Assembly: GCA_008180335.1 (NCBI GenBank)
Contig: VTEF01000004.1
Coordinates: 248,850-312,849 of the forward strand
Direction: 5' to 3'
Length of the DNA: 64,000 bases
From: Priestia megaterium
Lineage (GTDB): Bacteria; Bacillota; Bacilli; Bacillales; Bacillaceae_H
The notes under the pieces were generated by a model, which was not told where the DNA came from, ran no database searches, and saw nothing but the letters and a program-made list of their open reading frames with translations. Made by a program: the position numbers and the translations under genes. This document shows positions 10,062-17,461 of this stretch, in pieces; position 1 is the stretch's first letter, and each line of letters opens with the position of its first letter.

Positions 10062-10316
10062 ATGAAACTGAAAATGGTGGAAACGAGCGAAATGGTGACT
10101 TTATTGGACAGCTTATTAGAGCAGTTAGATGTTGCAGAAGAGACAATGTCTAAGACGATAAATCAGACTTTTGCCAGTTGTGAAGAGGTATATATGGAAC
10201 AAGTTCACCGCATTCGTCAATCGCTACAAGAAATTGAAACGGCTGCTTATGAAGTTACACCTGCTCCGCTCCGATCAGAATGGACTAGACGTGAAATCTT
10301 TCTCCGTACAGTTTAA
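10062..10316 (+). CDS. Small YppD-like protein, unknown function
   Basis: An 84-residue soluble protein beginning MKLKMVETSEMVTLLDSLLE, with heptad-like helices through about residue 65 and a C-terminus ending in ERTV-like basic residues (WTRREIFLRTV). ATG 10062 is chosen because GGAGGG ends 6 bases upstream; the ATG at 10056 is too close. Position and size match B. subtilis yppD, which is uncharacterised, but I could not confirm sequence identity from memory. It is 44 bases before yppE and likely shares its transcript. Confidence 0.7.
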   Translation: MKLKMVETSEMVTLLDSLLEQLDVAEETMSKTINQTFASCEEVYMEQVHRIRQSLQEIETAAYEVTPAPLRSEWTRREIFLRTV

Positions 10317-10360
10317 TAGTTGTTTATGATACAATGTCATCATAGAGGTGACACAAAGAA

Positions 10361-10711
10361 ATGAATCAGATAATAATCGCTACTAAAAAAATGTATGAAT
10401 ATAATCAATTAGCAGTGGAACGCTTAGACACTATTCAAAAAGACGAGAAATACGAAGTGAATTTTTTTGAAGAAGTAAAGCCTTATGTTGATTGTTTTTT
10501 TCAAGAACTAGATCAATGGGAACAGATTGCAGCAGATTGGATCAAACAGAAAAAGCCGAAGTATATTCACCGTAATCAAGTGGAGACTGTAAAAGAGAAT
10601 CTACAGAATGTTGTGCTTCAGTCATTTTATAAAGATACGAAAGAAAAAAGATTTAAGAAGATGTATCATTCAAATAAATACGTTCTGGAGTCTATTTTAA
10701 CTAGTGAATAA
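10361..10711 (+). CDS. yppE: YppE family protein (DUF1798)
   Basis: A 116-residue helical protein (MNQIIIATKKMYEYNQLAVE start, SFYKDTKEKRFKKMYHSNKYVLESIL end) matching the DUF1798/YppE family, known structurally as a small helical bundle of unknown role. Start ATG 10361 has GAGGTGA 8 bases upstream. It is the last gene of a short yppD-yppE unit ending in a terminator that touches its stop codon. Confidence 0.82.
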   Translation: MNQIIIATKKMYEYNQLAVERLDTIQKDEKYEVNFFEEVKPYVDCFFQELDQWEQIAADWIKQKKPKYIHRNQVETVKENLQNVVLQSFYKDTKEKRFKKMYHSNKYVLESILTSE

Positions 10712-10749
10712 TCCCTTACCTTCTGCTGCATAAAAGGTGGGGATTTTTA
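10710..10749 (+). terminator. Terminator after yppE
   Basis: AATCCCTTACCTT pairs with AAGGTGGGGATT (one bulge) and runs into TTTTTAATT. Confidence 0.7.
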
Positions 10750-10752
10750 ATT

Positions 10753-10783
10753 GGCCTAAAGATGTTGAAGGCATCTTTAGGCC
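10753..10783 (-). other. Stem-loop after the minus-strand 57-residue gene
   Basis: A perfect 12-bp stem GGCCTAAAGATG/CATCTTTAGGCC with a 7-base loop. Neither side carries a T tract, so it is an atypical terminator or an mRNA 3' stabiliser. Confidence 0.5.
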
Positions 10784-10795
10784 TTAAAAGGTTAT

Positions 10796-10969
10796 TTATT
10801 CATCATCTTTTTGGACTTGAATTATTACAGCTCGATCGCCTTCACTGGCAACAGGTTCTATTACATAGCCTACTTTTTTAGTATGTTTGGAAGAAACGGG
10901 CTGTCCAACTTCTGGAATCGCTGGCTCATGATCTTGCTTTTTATGATTAAAATGTTTTCCGCGTCCCAT
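10796..10969 (-). CDS. Hypothetical 57-residue basic protein
   Basis: Starts MGRGKHFNHKKQDHEP and ends VIIQVQKDDE. ATG at 10969 follows AAAGGAGAATCTAAAC; the frame stays open upstream, but only this start has a ribosome site. The product is small, His/Lys-rich at the N-terminus and soluble, with no motif I recognise. It lies among sporulation-linked small genes and is followed by a hairpin. The call as a real gene rests on the ribosome site and context. Confidence 0.65.
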   Translation of the reverse strand: MGRGKHFNHKKQDHEPAIPEVGQPVSSKHTKKVGYVIEPVASEGDRAVIIQVQKDDE

Positions 10970-11050
10970 GTTTAGATTCTCCTTTACGTTAAAAATAACT
11001 TCTCTTTTAATATGAACTGTTTTGGCAGGAAGTATAATTGGGTAAATATG

Positions 11051-11079
11051 AAAAACCACCAACTCGAAAATTGGTGGTT
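11051..11079 (-). terminator. Terminator after yppF
   Basis: On the minus strand AACCACCAA, an 8-base loop, TTGGTGGTT then TTT; it lies 8 bases past the yppF stop. Confidence 0.75.
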
Positions 11080-11086
11080 AAAAAAG

Positions 11087-11281
11087 TTAATCTTCTTTTG
11101 CTGGAAAATCAGGTTTTGAGGCCCCGATTTGTTCTAATTCACGCACAGCTGTTTTGTAACCTGAAAGTGTTAAAGACCCTTTTAGATATTGCTGTTGCGC
11201 AAAGTCGAGTAATTCATTACTTGATTCTGGTTTATATTGCTTTGTTGCAATAAAAGCTTGCTGAAGTTCGTTCACACACAT
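11087..11281 (-). CDS. yppF: YppF-like protein
   Basis: A 64-residue protein starting MCVNELQQAFIATKQYKPES and containing LLDFAQQQYLKGSLTLSGYKTAVRELE, which fits the small YppF-like family of Bacillus. The ribosome site GGAGGGAATTTAC is immediately upstream. It is transcribed away from yppG across a region holding a long inverted repeat. The function is unknown; the size and the yppE-yppF-yppG neighbourhood agree with B. subtilis. Confidence 0.8.
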   Translation of the reverse strand: MCVNELQQAFIATKQYKPESSNELLDFAQQQYLKGSLTLSGYKTAVRELEQIGASKPDFPAKED

Positions 11282-11392
11282 GTAAATTCCCTCCTAATCC
11301 CCATTTGATACGCTTTCAAAACGATGTGATACTAACAATTAACGTCTCTTTGTAATTGTAAGTTTCACTTATATTCATCCTATCATAGTTTT

Positions 11393-11461
11393 AAAAAATC
11401 CCGTTTTTTTGAAAAATTTAAACTTTCGACAGAAAATAACATTTTTCAACGGGATTTTTTA
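11393..11461. repeat. Long imperfect inverted repeat between yppF and yppG
   Basis: AAAAAATCCCGTT...TTGAAAAA at 11393-11416 is mirrored by TTTTTCAACGGGATTTTTT near 11442-11460. It resembles a strong terminator, yet it lies between divergent genes rather than after one. Confidence 0.55.
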
Positions 11462-11506
11462 TTTTGAATTAAAACCTCTAATAAAAAGTACAAGTGGGCA
11501 TACGTC

Positions 11507-11533
11507 ACTTCCTAGTGCCAATCACATACGATA
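11507..11533 (+). promoter_or_regulatory. Candidate sigma-K promoter for the yppG-like gene
   Basis: CATACGATA at 11525-11533 matches the sigma-K -10 consensus CATAnnnTA. An AC dinucleotide at 11507 is at suitable -35 distance (16 bases). It lies 18 bases before the ribosome site. Confidence 0.45.
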
Positions 11534-11567
11534 TATTATGCATATTAAAAGGAGGTATCGATTTTGC

Positions 11568-11984
11568 ATGTATAGAAGTCATACTAATTATTCAAATCAT
11601 TATTACTCTGATAAGAGTCAAGATGACCGTTTTGATTTAAGCCAAGTCTACCCATTCCCGCAATATCACCAACAATCGTGGCAGGGAGCTTATATGCCGC
11701 AATATCCATACGCTCAACCTCAGTATCAGATGCCATATATGATTGGACATTACACCCAACCTTTTTATAACCATATGGGCGGAATTCCATTTCCTAATCC
11801 TTATCCAAAAGGAAGCCAAAAGAAGCCACAGCCCACTCAGTTTCAGTCGCTAATGTCTCAATTTAAATCTTCTGATGGAAATTATGATGTAAATAAGATG
11901 ATGAACACAGCGGGACAAATGATGGGAGCTGTAAATCAGTTAACGACACTTGTAAAAGGATTTTCGGGGATTTTTAAAGTATAA
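11568..11984 (+). CDS. yppG: YppG-like protein, probable spore coat component
   Basis: A 138-residue protein with a Tyr/Gln/Pro/Met-rich low-complexity first half (YMPQYPYAQPQYQMPYM) and a conserved C-terminal segment SQFKSSDGNYDVNKMMNTAG...VNQLTTLVKGFSGIFKV, the YppG-like domain. ATG 11568 follows AAAGGAGGT with a longish 12-base spacing. The tyrosine-rich composition resembles cross-linkable coat proteins, and the upstream CATACGATA fits mother-cell sigma-K expression. The coat role is inferred. Confidence 0.75.
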   Translation: MYRSHTNYSNHYYSDKSQDDRFDLSQVYPFPQYHQQSWQGAYMPQYPYAQPQYQMPYMIGHYTQPFYNHMGGIPFPNPYPKGSQKKPQPTQFQSLMSQFKSSDGNYDVNKMMNTAGQMMGAVNQLTTLVKGFSGIFKV

Positions 11985-12013
11985 GGACTAGTCAATAGTC
12001 CTTATACAATATT
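11979..12013 (+). terminator. Terminator after the yppG-like gene
   Basis: GTATAAGGACTA, GTCAA loop, TAGTCCTTATAC, then an AT-rich run ending TTTTT. The stem overlaps the stop codon. Confidence 0.65.
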
Positions 12014-12056
12014 TTTCGTCTACAATTGCCTCTGACTGATGACATAGTTGAATAAA

Positions 12057-12206
12057 TTAGTGTTTATTTTGCTTCTGAGCGTTTAAAAACTGTTTGCCAA
12101 GTAATTCAAAAACTTCATTATAACTCAGACCTGACAAGGCGTTTAGCCGCTTTACTTCTTCTATGTTTGTGTTTGCAGGTGTGAGCTTCGAATTTTGTCT
12201 ATTCAT
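12057..12206 (-). CDS. Hypothetical 49-residue protein
   Basis: Starts MNRQNSKLTPANTNIEEVKR and continues LNALSGLSYNEVFELLGKQF. AAAGGAGATTTATA precedes ATG on the minus strand. It is the second gene of a two-gene unit, 12 bases after the 52-residue gene. The sequence looks like a compact soluble helical protein. I have a faint recollection of the EEVKRLNA-SGLSYNEV pattern in small Bacillaceae proteins but cannot name the family. The location suggests a sporulation role. Confidence 0.6.
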   Translation of the reverse strand: MNRQNSKLTPANTNIEEVKRLNALSGLSYNEVFELLGKQFLNAQKQNKH

Positions 12207-12218
12207 TATAAATCTCCT

Positions 12219-12377
12219 TTATGAGCGTTTAAAATACTGCTCAAATTTTTCGTCTCGCTTATGATTTTGATAAGGATTATTTTCTTGAGAAGCAGTATCA
12301 TCTAAGTTCGTTTTAATAACAAATGTTGGTTGAGCTGACGGCTCTACATAAATTCGTTTATTTTTATCTTTGTTCAT
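12219..12377 (-). CDS. Hypothetical 52-residue protein
   Basis: Starts MNKDKNKRIYVEPSAQPTFV and ends DEKFEQYFKRS. TTAGGAGGAATTAATAAA precedes ATG, a strong ribosome site. The product is hydrophilic and charged with no recognised motif. It is the promoter-proximal gene of a minus-strand pair with the 49-residue gene. Support comes from the ribosome site, tight spacing and codon use, not from homology. Confidence 0.6.
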   Translation of the reverse strand: MNKDKNKRIYVEPSAQPTFVIKTNLDDTASQENNPYQNHKRDEKFEQYFKRS

Positions 12378-12696
12378 TTTATTAATTCCTCCTAAAAGTA
12401 GCTAAACCTTAACGTATATGTAGTTTGTCAAAGTGAAATTTAATTTATTCATTGTACATCTTGGATAGAGTGAGCCTTCAATAATCAATTTTTATGATGA
12501 ATCTTTATATGAGCGTTTATTCCCAAGCAATCCGTATGCATTAAACGTTTAATGAATCCATGTTAACCATGATCTATTTTTAGGCACATGCGGAATTTAG
12601 CAATAATAGGCTGGTGTAGGAAGTCAATCCTTCTTTGTGACACGTATATATACAGTATAAATAACCAATATGGATAAAGAACAAGGAGGAAGAAAA
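12378..12696. other. Intergenic region upstream of cotB
   Basis: About 320 bases without a supportable gene. It should carry the promoter of the minus-strand pair and that of cotB, but no clean sigma-K -10 was found. A perfect 16-base palindrome CATTAAACGTTTAATG lies at 12539-12554. Confidence 0.5.
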
Positions 12697-13602
12697 ATGA
12701 CAAAACATTATGGAGGGCAAGAAAAAAGTCGCTCTACCTATTCTTCATATTTTGAACCGTTAAAAGGGAAAATCATCACAGTTTATCGAGGTGGCCCGGA
12801 ATCAAAAACAGGGTATTTAGTAGATATTCAATCTGACTATTTAGTCTTAGCGGTTGACGATCGAAAAAGGAATGAAGAAAGCCAACTCATTTATTATCAA
12901 TTATCGCATGTAAAAAGCATTACTGAAGATACAAAATCAAATTCTTCGCAAACATTTGCTCATTTAACAAAAGAGTTAAAAATTCATAAAGGAAAAACAT
13001 TTGCAGATCTTTTATTAACAATGAAAGGCAAAAATATTCAAATTAATCAAGGGGGACCTGAGAAAAAAGTCGGACAATTAATTGATGTATTAGGATCATC
13101 CTACTTTGCGTTAATGACAAAGCGTGATGGAGCTGTATATGTAAACATTGAACATGTTAAAAGTGTAAGTGAGTATAAAAAAGGTGACCGATCAAAGCAT
13201 GACAGTCTCTTATTAGAACAACCAAGTTATATGAAATGTCAAAGCTTTTATGAGCTGTTTCACCAGTTGTCTCATAAATGGGTATCTATTAATGGAGGAG
13301 GATCAGAAGGAATTGAAGGAGTGTTAGTGGAAAGTAAAAAGGGAAACTTTACACTCGTTCAAGACAGTAAAGTGCTGCGCCTTCAACCAAGACACGTAAA
13401 AACAATCTCGCTAGGTGCAAAAGGGTCTTATAAGCCAAACAATGTTAAAAGTGAAGAAAAAGAAAACGACTACAAACAAACAGAAGAGAAAATAGAAGAG
13501 AAGCTAGAAGAGAACTTGCCAAAAAAAGCAACAACAGAAAAACAAGACGAAAAGAAAGAAAAAGTGATTTTAACAAAAAATTTCCGTTGGAAAGCGAAGT
13601 AG
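12697..13602 (+). CDS. cotB: Spore coat protein B-like, DUF2642 repeats, lacking a Ser-rich tail
   Basis: Outer spore-coat protein. Three DUF2642-like repeats are visible: GKIITVYRGGPESKTGYLVD with YYQLSHVKSITEDT, GKNIQINQGGPEKKVGQLID with VNIEHVKSVSEY, and KWVSINGGGSEGIEGVLV with LRLQPRHVKTISLGAKGSYK. This matches the N-terminal two thirds of B. subtilis CotB closely. In B. subtilis a Ser/Lys/Arg tail follows and is phosphorylated by CotH. Here residues about 250-301 are Glu/Lys-rich with almost no serine. ATG 12697 follows AAGGAGG; an upstream ATG at 12670 lacks a site. Confidence 0.88.
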   Translation: MTKHYGGQEKSRSTYSSYFEPLKGKIITVYRGGPESKTGYLVDIQSDYLVLAVDDRKRNEESQLIYYQLSHVKSITEDTKSNSSQTFAHLTKELKIHKGKTFADLLLTMKGKNIQINQGGPEKKVGQLIDVLGSSYFALMTKRDGAVYVNIEHVKSVSEYKKGDRSKHDSLLLEQPSYMKCQSFYELFHQLSHKWVSINGGGSEGIEGVLVESKKGNFTLVQDSKVLRLQPRHVKTISLGAKGSYKPNNVKSEEKENDYKQTEEKIEEKLEENLPKKATTEKQDEKKEKVILTKNFRWKAK

Positions 13603-13633
13603 AAGCATGGAAAATAAACAATTTCACTAATAC

Positions 13634-13661
13634 AAAAAGGTGCCTCTACAGCACCTTTTTT
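13634..13661 (+). terminator. Terminator after cotB
   Basis: AAAAAGGTGC, 7-base loop, GCACCTTTTTT, between cotB and the second DUF2642 gene. Confidence 0.85.
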
Positions 13662-13684
13662 CGCAATAAGAAAAGGTGGCGAAA

Positions 13685-14347
13685 ATGAATATTACTAAAT
13701 ATATTAACAAAACAGTAAAAGTCGAAATTTCAGGTAACACGACTTTTTGCGGAGAGCTAAAAGCAGTTGGGCAGGATATTATGATTTTGTACGATAGAAC
13801 AAATTATTTATATATACCTCTTTTACACATGCATCGTTTACATGAAATAAATGAAGATAACTCCTTTGGACTACAGGAAACAATACATCCACTAACTGAA
13901 GATAACATGCGGATTTCCTACCGAAATATTCTCCAACAAGCAAAAGGGAAATTCATTGAGATTTATGTAACAGGAGAGCAGTCTTTGCATGGTTATATTA
14001 CAAATGTATTAAATGACTATCTGGCTTTTTATTCTCCTGTCTATAAAAATATACTTCTATCCCTTAACCATGTAAAATGGTTCACACCTTACAGGCATGA
14101 ACTTACTCCATATAGACTTAACAATGAATGCTTTCCAGTAAAGCCTTCAAATATCACACTTGTACGGAACTTTGAAGAACAATTAAAAAAGTATGAAAAA
14201 CAATTAGTGGTATTTGACCTTGGAGATCATCCAGACAAAATGGGTGTGATTAATGAGTTAGCTAATAATATAGTTGAATTAATTACCGCTAATGGGGAGT
14301 CAGTCTATTGGAAATTAAATCATTTAAAATCTGTTCACGTACCATAG
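13685..14347 (+). CDS. CotB-like DUF2642 protein, probable coat protein
   Basis: A 220-residue protein with repeated short beta modules of the same kind as its neighbour: NKTVKVEISGNTTFCGELKA with YIPLLHMHRLH, GKFIEIYVTGEQSLHGYITN with LSLNHVKWFT, and a third ending VYWKLNHLKSVHVP. The repeats are more degenerate than in CotB and lack GGPES. ATG 13685 is preferred over GTG 13676 because AAGGTGG would overlap the GTG. A terminator separates it from cotB, so it may have separate expression or rely on read-through. The coat role is inferred. Confidence 0.72.
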   Translation: MNITKYINKTVKVEISGNTTFCGELKAVGQDIMILYDRTNYLYIPLLHMHRLHEINEDNSFGLQETIHPLTEDNMRISYRNILQQAKGKFIEIYVTGEQSLHGYITNVLNDYLAFYSPVYKNILLSLNHVKWFTPYRHELTPYRLNNECFPVKPSNITLVRNFEEQLKKYEKQLVVFDLGDHPDKMGVINELANNIVELITANGESVYWKLNHLKSVHVP

Positions 14348-14465
14348 CAATGATGATCAGTCGGCATAAGCAGAGTTAACCAGACGAAGGGTAATCTAAA
14401 AGCTGTATGAATTTTTTGAGTAAAAAACAAAAAATAAGATAATTTTAATTTTTTGGAAAATAATA

Positions 14466-14494
14466 TTGACAATATCTAATATATTGATTAAAGT
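14466..14494 (+). promoter_or_regulatory. Sigma-A promoter of the metI-metC operon
   Basis: Perfect -35 TTGACA at 14466, 17-base spacer, -10 TAAAGT at 14489. The start would fall near 14501, about 36 bases before the SAM aptamer. Confidence 0.65.
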
Positions 14495-14536
14495 AATAAG
14501 CATCAAATGTATATATTCATTATCAGTAATATATTA

Positions 14537-14653
14537 CTCTTATCCAGAGTGGCGGAGGGACTGGCCCTGCGAAGCCCGGCAACCATCAAATTGAACTATG
14601 ATTTGAACGGTGCTAATTCCTGTGGAACATTTTTATGTTCTAACAGATGAGAG
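14537..14653 (+). ncRNA. SAM-I (S-box) riboswitch
   Basis: Classic S-box elements are present: P1 strand CTCTTATC at 14537 pairing with GATGAGAG at 14646, the conserved AGAGTGGCGGAGGGACTGGC, CCCGGCAACC, and GGTGCTAATTCC with the closing ACAGATGAGAG. SAM binding stabilises P1 and allows the downstream terminator to form. It controls metI-metC, consistent with the B. subtilis methionine regulon. Confidence 0.96.
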
Positions 14654-14669
14654 AAGTCGTGAATAAACG

Positions 14670-14707
14670 AGCACTCTTCCATCTGTGAAGAGTGCTTTTA
14701 TTTTTAA
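14670..14707 (+). terminator. S-box expression-platform terminator
   Basis: GCACTCTTC, loop CATCTGT, GAAGAGTGC, then TTTTATTTTT. The loop CATCTG is complementary to CAGATG at the 3' side of aptamer P1, giving the antiterminator alternative. Confidence 0.9.
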
Positions 14708-14726
14708 CTAGAGGAGAGGAAAAAGA

Positions 14727-15872
14727 ATGCATATTGAGACATTATTAGTTCGTTCAGGAGTTAATCGTGATCCAGCTACAGGATCGATTACAACACCTAT
14801 TTATCAAGCTTCTACATTTGCCCATCCAAGGCTAGGAGAGAGTACAGGATATGATTATGCTCGTACAGCGAATCCGACACGTACAGCATTGGAAGAAGCA
14901 ATTGCTGTTTTGGAAAAAGGAGAAACGGGGGTGGCATTTGCCTCAGGTATGGCTGGTGTGATGGCTGTATTGGCTCTTTTTAAAAATGGCGATCATCTAA
15001 TTGTATCGGAAGATTTATATGGTGGAACGTATCGTGTATTAAATGAACTATTTTCAGAACAAGGGATTACGGTTTCATATGTTAATACAGCAGACTTAGA
15101 ACAAGTAGAAAATGCTTTAAAAGCAGAAACAAAAGCCTTGTTTATTGAAACGCCAACTAACCCAATGATGCATGTAACAGACTTAAAAGAAATAATTAAA
15201 TTAGCAAAAGAACAGGACTTATTAACCATTGTCGATAACACTTTTATGTCACCTTATTATCAGCAACCGCTGGCATTAGGAGCTGATTTAGTTATACATA
15301 GTGCTAGTAAGTATATTGGAGGGCATAACGATGTAGTAGCAGGTTTAGTTGTGGCTCGATGTAGCGAGCTAGGGGAGAAAATCCGCTTTTATCAAAATGC
15401 AGCAGGTGCTATTTTAGGTCCGCAAGATAGTTGGCTGTTGCTGCGAGGCATTAAAACACTGGCTCTTCGCATGGAGAAACATAATGAGAATGCACTGAAA
15501 ATTGCGAATTGGTTAACGACTCATCCTTTAGTAGAAAAAGTCTATTACCCAGGATTAGACACACATCCTGGATTTGAAGTGATGAAACAGCAAGCGACTG
15601 GATTTGGTGGAATGATTTCATTTGCAGTAACAAGCCCAGATATTGTCCCGGTATTGCTTGAACAGATAAAAGTCATTACATTTGCAGAAAGCTTAGGCGG
15701 AGTCGAAAGCTTGATGACATTTCCTGCACGGCAAACACATGCTGATATTCCAGAAGAAATTCGAAATCGAGTTGGAGTGACAGATTGCTTGTTAAGGTTA
15801 TCCGTTGGAATCGAACATGCTAAAGATTTAATTAAGGATTTGGAGGAGGCATTTGATGCATACAAAAAATGA
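14727..15872 (+). CDS. metI: Cystathionine gamma-synthase / O-acetylhomoserine thiolyase
   Basis: PLP enzyme of the Cys/Met metabolism family making cystathionine (or homocysteine) from acylated homoserine. The 381-residue product shows YDYARTANPTRTALE, FASGMAGVMAVL, the Asp in TIVDNTFMSPY and the PLP lysine in HSASKYIGGHND. ATG follows GAGGAGAGGAAAAAGA. It is the first gene of a SAM-riboswitch operon and overlaps metC by 17 bases. Order and riboswitch match B. subtilis metI-metC; substrate choice within this family cannot be fixed by eye. Confidence 0.92.
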   Translation: MHIETLLVRSGVNRDPATGSITTPIYQASTFAHPRLGESTGYDYARTANPTRTALEEAIAVLEKGETGVAFASGMAGVMAVLALFKNGDHLIVSEDLYGGTYRVLNELFSEQGITVSYVNTADLEQVENALKAETKALFIETPTNPMMHVTDLKEIIKLAKEQDLLTIVDNTFMSPYYQQPLALGADLVIHSASKYIGGHNDVVAGLVVARCSELGEKIRFYQNAAGAILGPQDSWLLLRGIKTLALRMEKHNENALKIANWLTTHPLVEKVYYPGLDTHPGFEVMKQQATGFGGMISFAVTSPDIVPVLLEQIKVITFAESLGGVESLMTFPARQTHADIPEEIRNRVGVTDCLLRLSVGIEHAKDLIKDLEEAFDAYKK

Positions 15873-17040
15873 GGATTTAAATTGTTTTGGTACAAATCTA
15901 ATTCATGCAAAGACAGGAATTGAAGGGCATTTTGGAGCTGTGAATATACCTATTTATCAAGTGTCTACTTTTAATCAAGAAGATGTAAGTAACGGTGGAA
16001 GATATGATTATTCACGATCAGGTAACCCTACGCGTGAAGCTTTGGAAAACACTATCGCTCAATTAGAAAATGGAGTAACTGGTTTTGCATTTGCCTCAGG
16101 CATGGCAGCTGTTTCATCCGTATTGTGTTTATTTAAGACGGGGGATGAAATTATCGTTTCACATGATATTTATGGAGGGACGTATCGTGTATTAACGAAA
16201 TTATTTTCCAAGTTTGGAATTAAGGCTATATTCGTAAATATGACAAATATTGAGGAAGTCAAACAAGCGATTACTACCCAAACAAAAGCTATTTATATTG
16301 AAAGCCCTTCTAATCCTTTTTTACATGTAACAGACATTGAAGCTGTGACTCGGATAGCTAAAGCAAATAGTTTATTAACCATTGTTGATAATACATTTAT
16401 GACACCATACTTACAGCGACCAATTGATCTTGGGGCAAACATTGTCATTCATAGTGCAACAAAATATATCAGTGGCCACAGTGATGTAATTGGCGGTTTA
16501 GTAGTTGTAAGCGATGAGGCCTTAGCAGGAGAAGTGAAATTTGTTCAGAATGCATTTGGAGCTATTTTAGGGCCTCAGGATTGTTTTTTGCTGCTACGAG
16601 GATTGAAGACGTTAAAAGTGCGTTTAGACCAACAACAAAAAACGGCGTTGCAATTTGCAAAATGGTTGCAGCAGCAAGACAATGTACGCAATGTATATTA
16701 TCCAGGCTTAGAAAATCATCCTGATCATGAATTGATTTCAGCTCAAGCTAGCGGCTATGGAGCCATGATTTCATTTGAAGTCGAGAGCACAGAGTGTGCA
16801 CGGCATATCCTCCAAAATGTACAGCTTGCTTCTATTGGTGTCAGTTTAGGAGCGGTTGAGTCAATTTTAACTCATCCGGCGACAATGTCTCATGCAAGCA
16901 TCCCGAAAGAAGTGCGTGAGGAAAAAGGCATTACAGAATCACTGTTACGTTTATCAGTTGGGTTAGAAGAATTCGAGGATTTGAAACGAGACTTTAATTC
17001 TGTTTTCAAACACTATAAACAAAAAGCACTAATAAAGTGA
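15856..17040 (+). CDS. metC: Cystathionine beta-lyase
   Basis: Second enzyme of the transsulfuration step, cleaving cystathionine to homocysteine, pyruvate and ammonia. It is a paralogue of the preceding gene: YDYSRSGNPTREALE, FASGMAAVSSVL, TIVDNTFMTPYL and the PLP lysine in HSATKYISGHSD. ATG 15856 has GGAGGAGG 6 bases upstream inside metI; the TTG one codon earlier is less likely. The 394-residue size fits MetC. The assignment over MetI relies on operon order. Confidence 0.9.
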   Translation: MHTKNEDLNCFGTNLIHAKTGIEGHFGAVNIPIYQVSTFNQEDVSNGGRYDYSRSGNPTREALENTIAQLENGVTGFAFASGMAAVSSVLCLFKTGDEIIVSHDIYGGTYRVLTKLFSKFGIKAIFVNMTNIEEVKQAITTQTKAIYIESPSNPFLHVTDIEAVTRIAKANSLLTIVDNTFMTPYLQRPIDLGANIVIHSATKYISGHSDVIGGLVVVSDEALAGEVKFVQNAFGAILGPQDCFLLLRGLKTLKVRLDQQQKTALQFAKWLQQQDNVRNVYYPGLENHPDHELISAQASGYGAMISFEVESTECARHILQNVQLASIGVSLGAVESILTHPATMSHASIPKEVREEKGITESLLRLSVGLEEFEDLKRDFNSVFKHYKQKALIK

Positions 17041-17061
17041 AGCTTCAATTAAGCGGCAGAG

Positions 17062-17108
17062 AAAAAGGCGTACTAATCTGTTTTCAGATTGTATGCCTTT
17101 TTGTTTTT
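17062..17108. terminator. Terminator after metC, probably bidirectional
   Basis: AAAAAGGCGTAC-AATCTG and CAGATT-TATGCCTTTTT form a long stem with T tracts on both strands, between convergent genes. Confidence 0.8.
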
Positions 17109-17112
17109 CTGA

Positions 17113-17391
17113 TTATATACATTCCTCTAAAAGATTTGTATACATCGTAATAAGATTAACTTTATCACTTTGATCTAGATTACTTTCGATAATTCGTCTA
17201 ACAGCAATATGATACTTTACATAAGGTGTTTTTCGCACACGAGGATGAGTCATTTCATCGCGCAAGTCTTTTAACATTGCTTCAGTAAGTTTTTGTTCGC
17301 TTGTTAGCTCTGTTTGAGACAGAAAAGAACGGTTTAGCCATAGTGTTTGATAAGCAGCAAGCAGTTGCTCAAAATATAGTGATGATGCCAT
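17113..17391 (-). CDS. Hypothetical 92-residue protein
   Basis: Starts MASSLYFEQLLAAYQTLWLN and has a basic centre (MTHPRVRKTPYVKYHIAVRR), ending in an acidic helix. AAAAGGAGTTTTAATTT precedes ATG on the minus strand. It is soluble, predicted mostly helical, and not a family I recognise. It is downstream of the SIMPL-domain gene on the same strand with a 70-base gap, so the two may be co-transcribed. Confidence 0.65.
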   Translation of the reverse strand: MASSLYFEQLLAAYQTLWLNRSFLSQTELTSEQKLTEAMLKDLRDEMTHPRVRKTPYVKYHIAVRRIIESNLDQSDKVNLITMYTNLLEECI

Positions 17392-17461
17392 AAATTAAAA
17401 CTCCTTTTAAGATCAGTTTCTTCATTAATATATATATATTTATAGTTTATCATATGGACAG

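Noticed and set aside
12078-12520. Three copies of TGAGCGTTTA in 440 bases
   Set aside because: Two lie in the 3' coding parts of small genes and one is intergenic; spacing is irregular, so chance is adequate.
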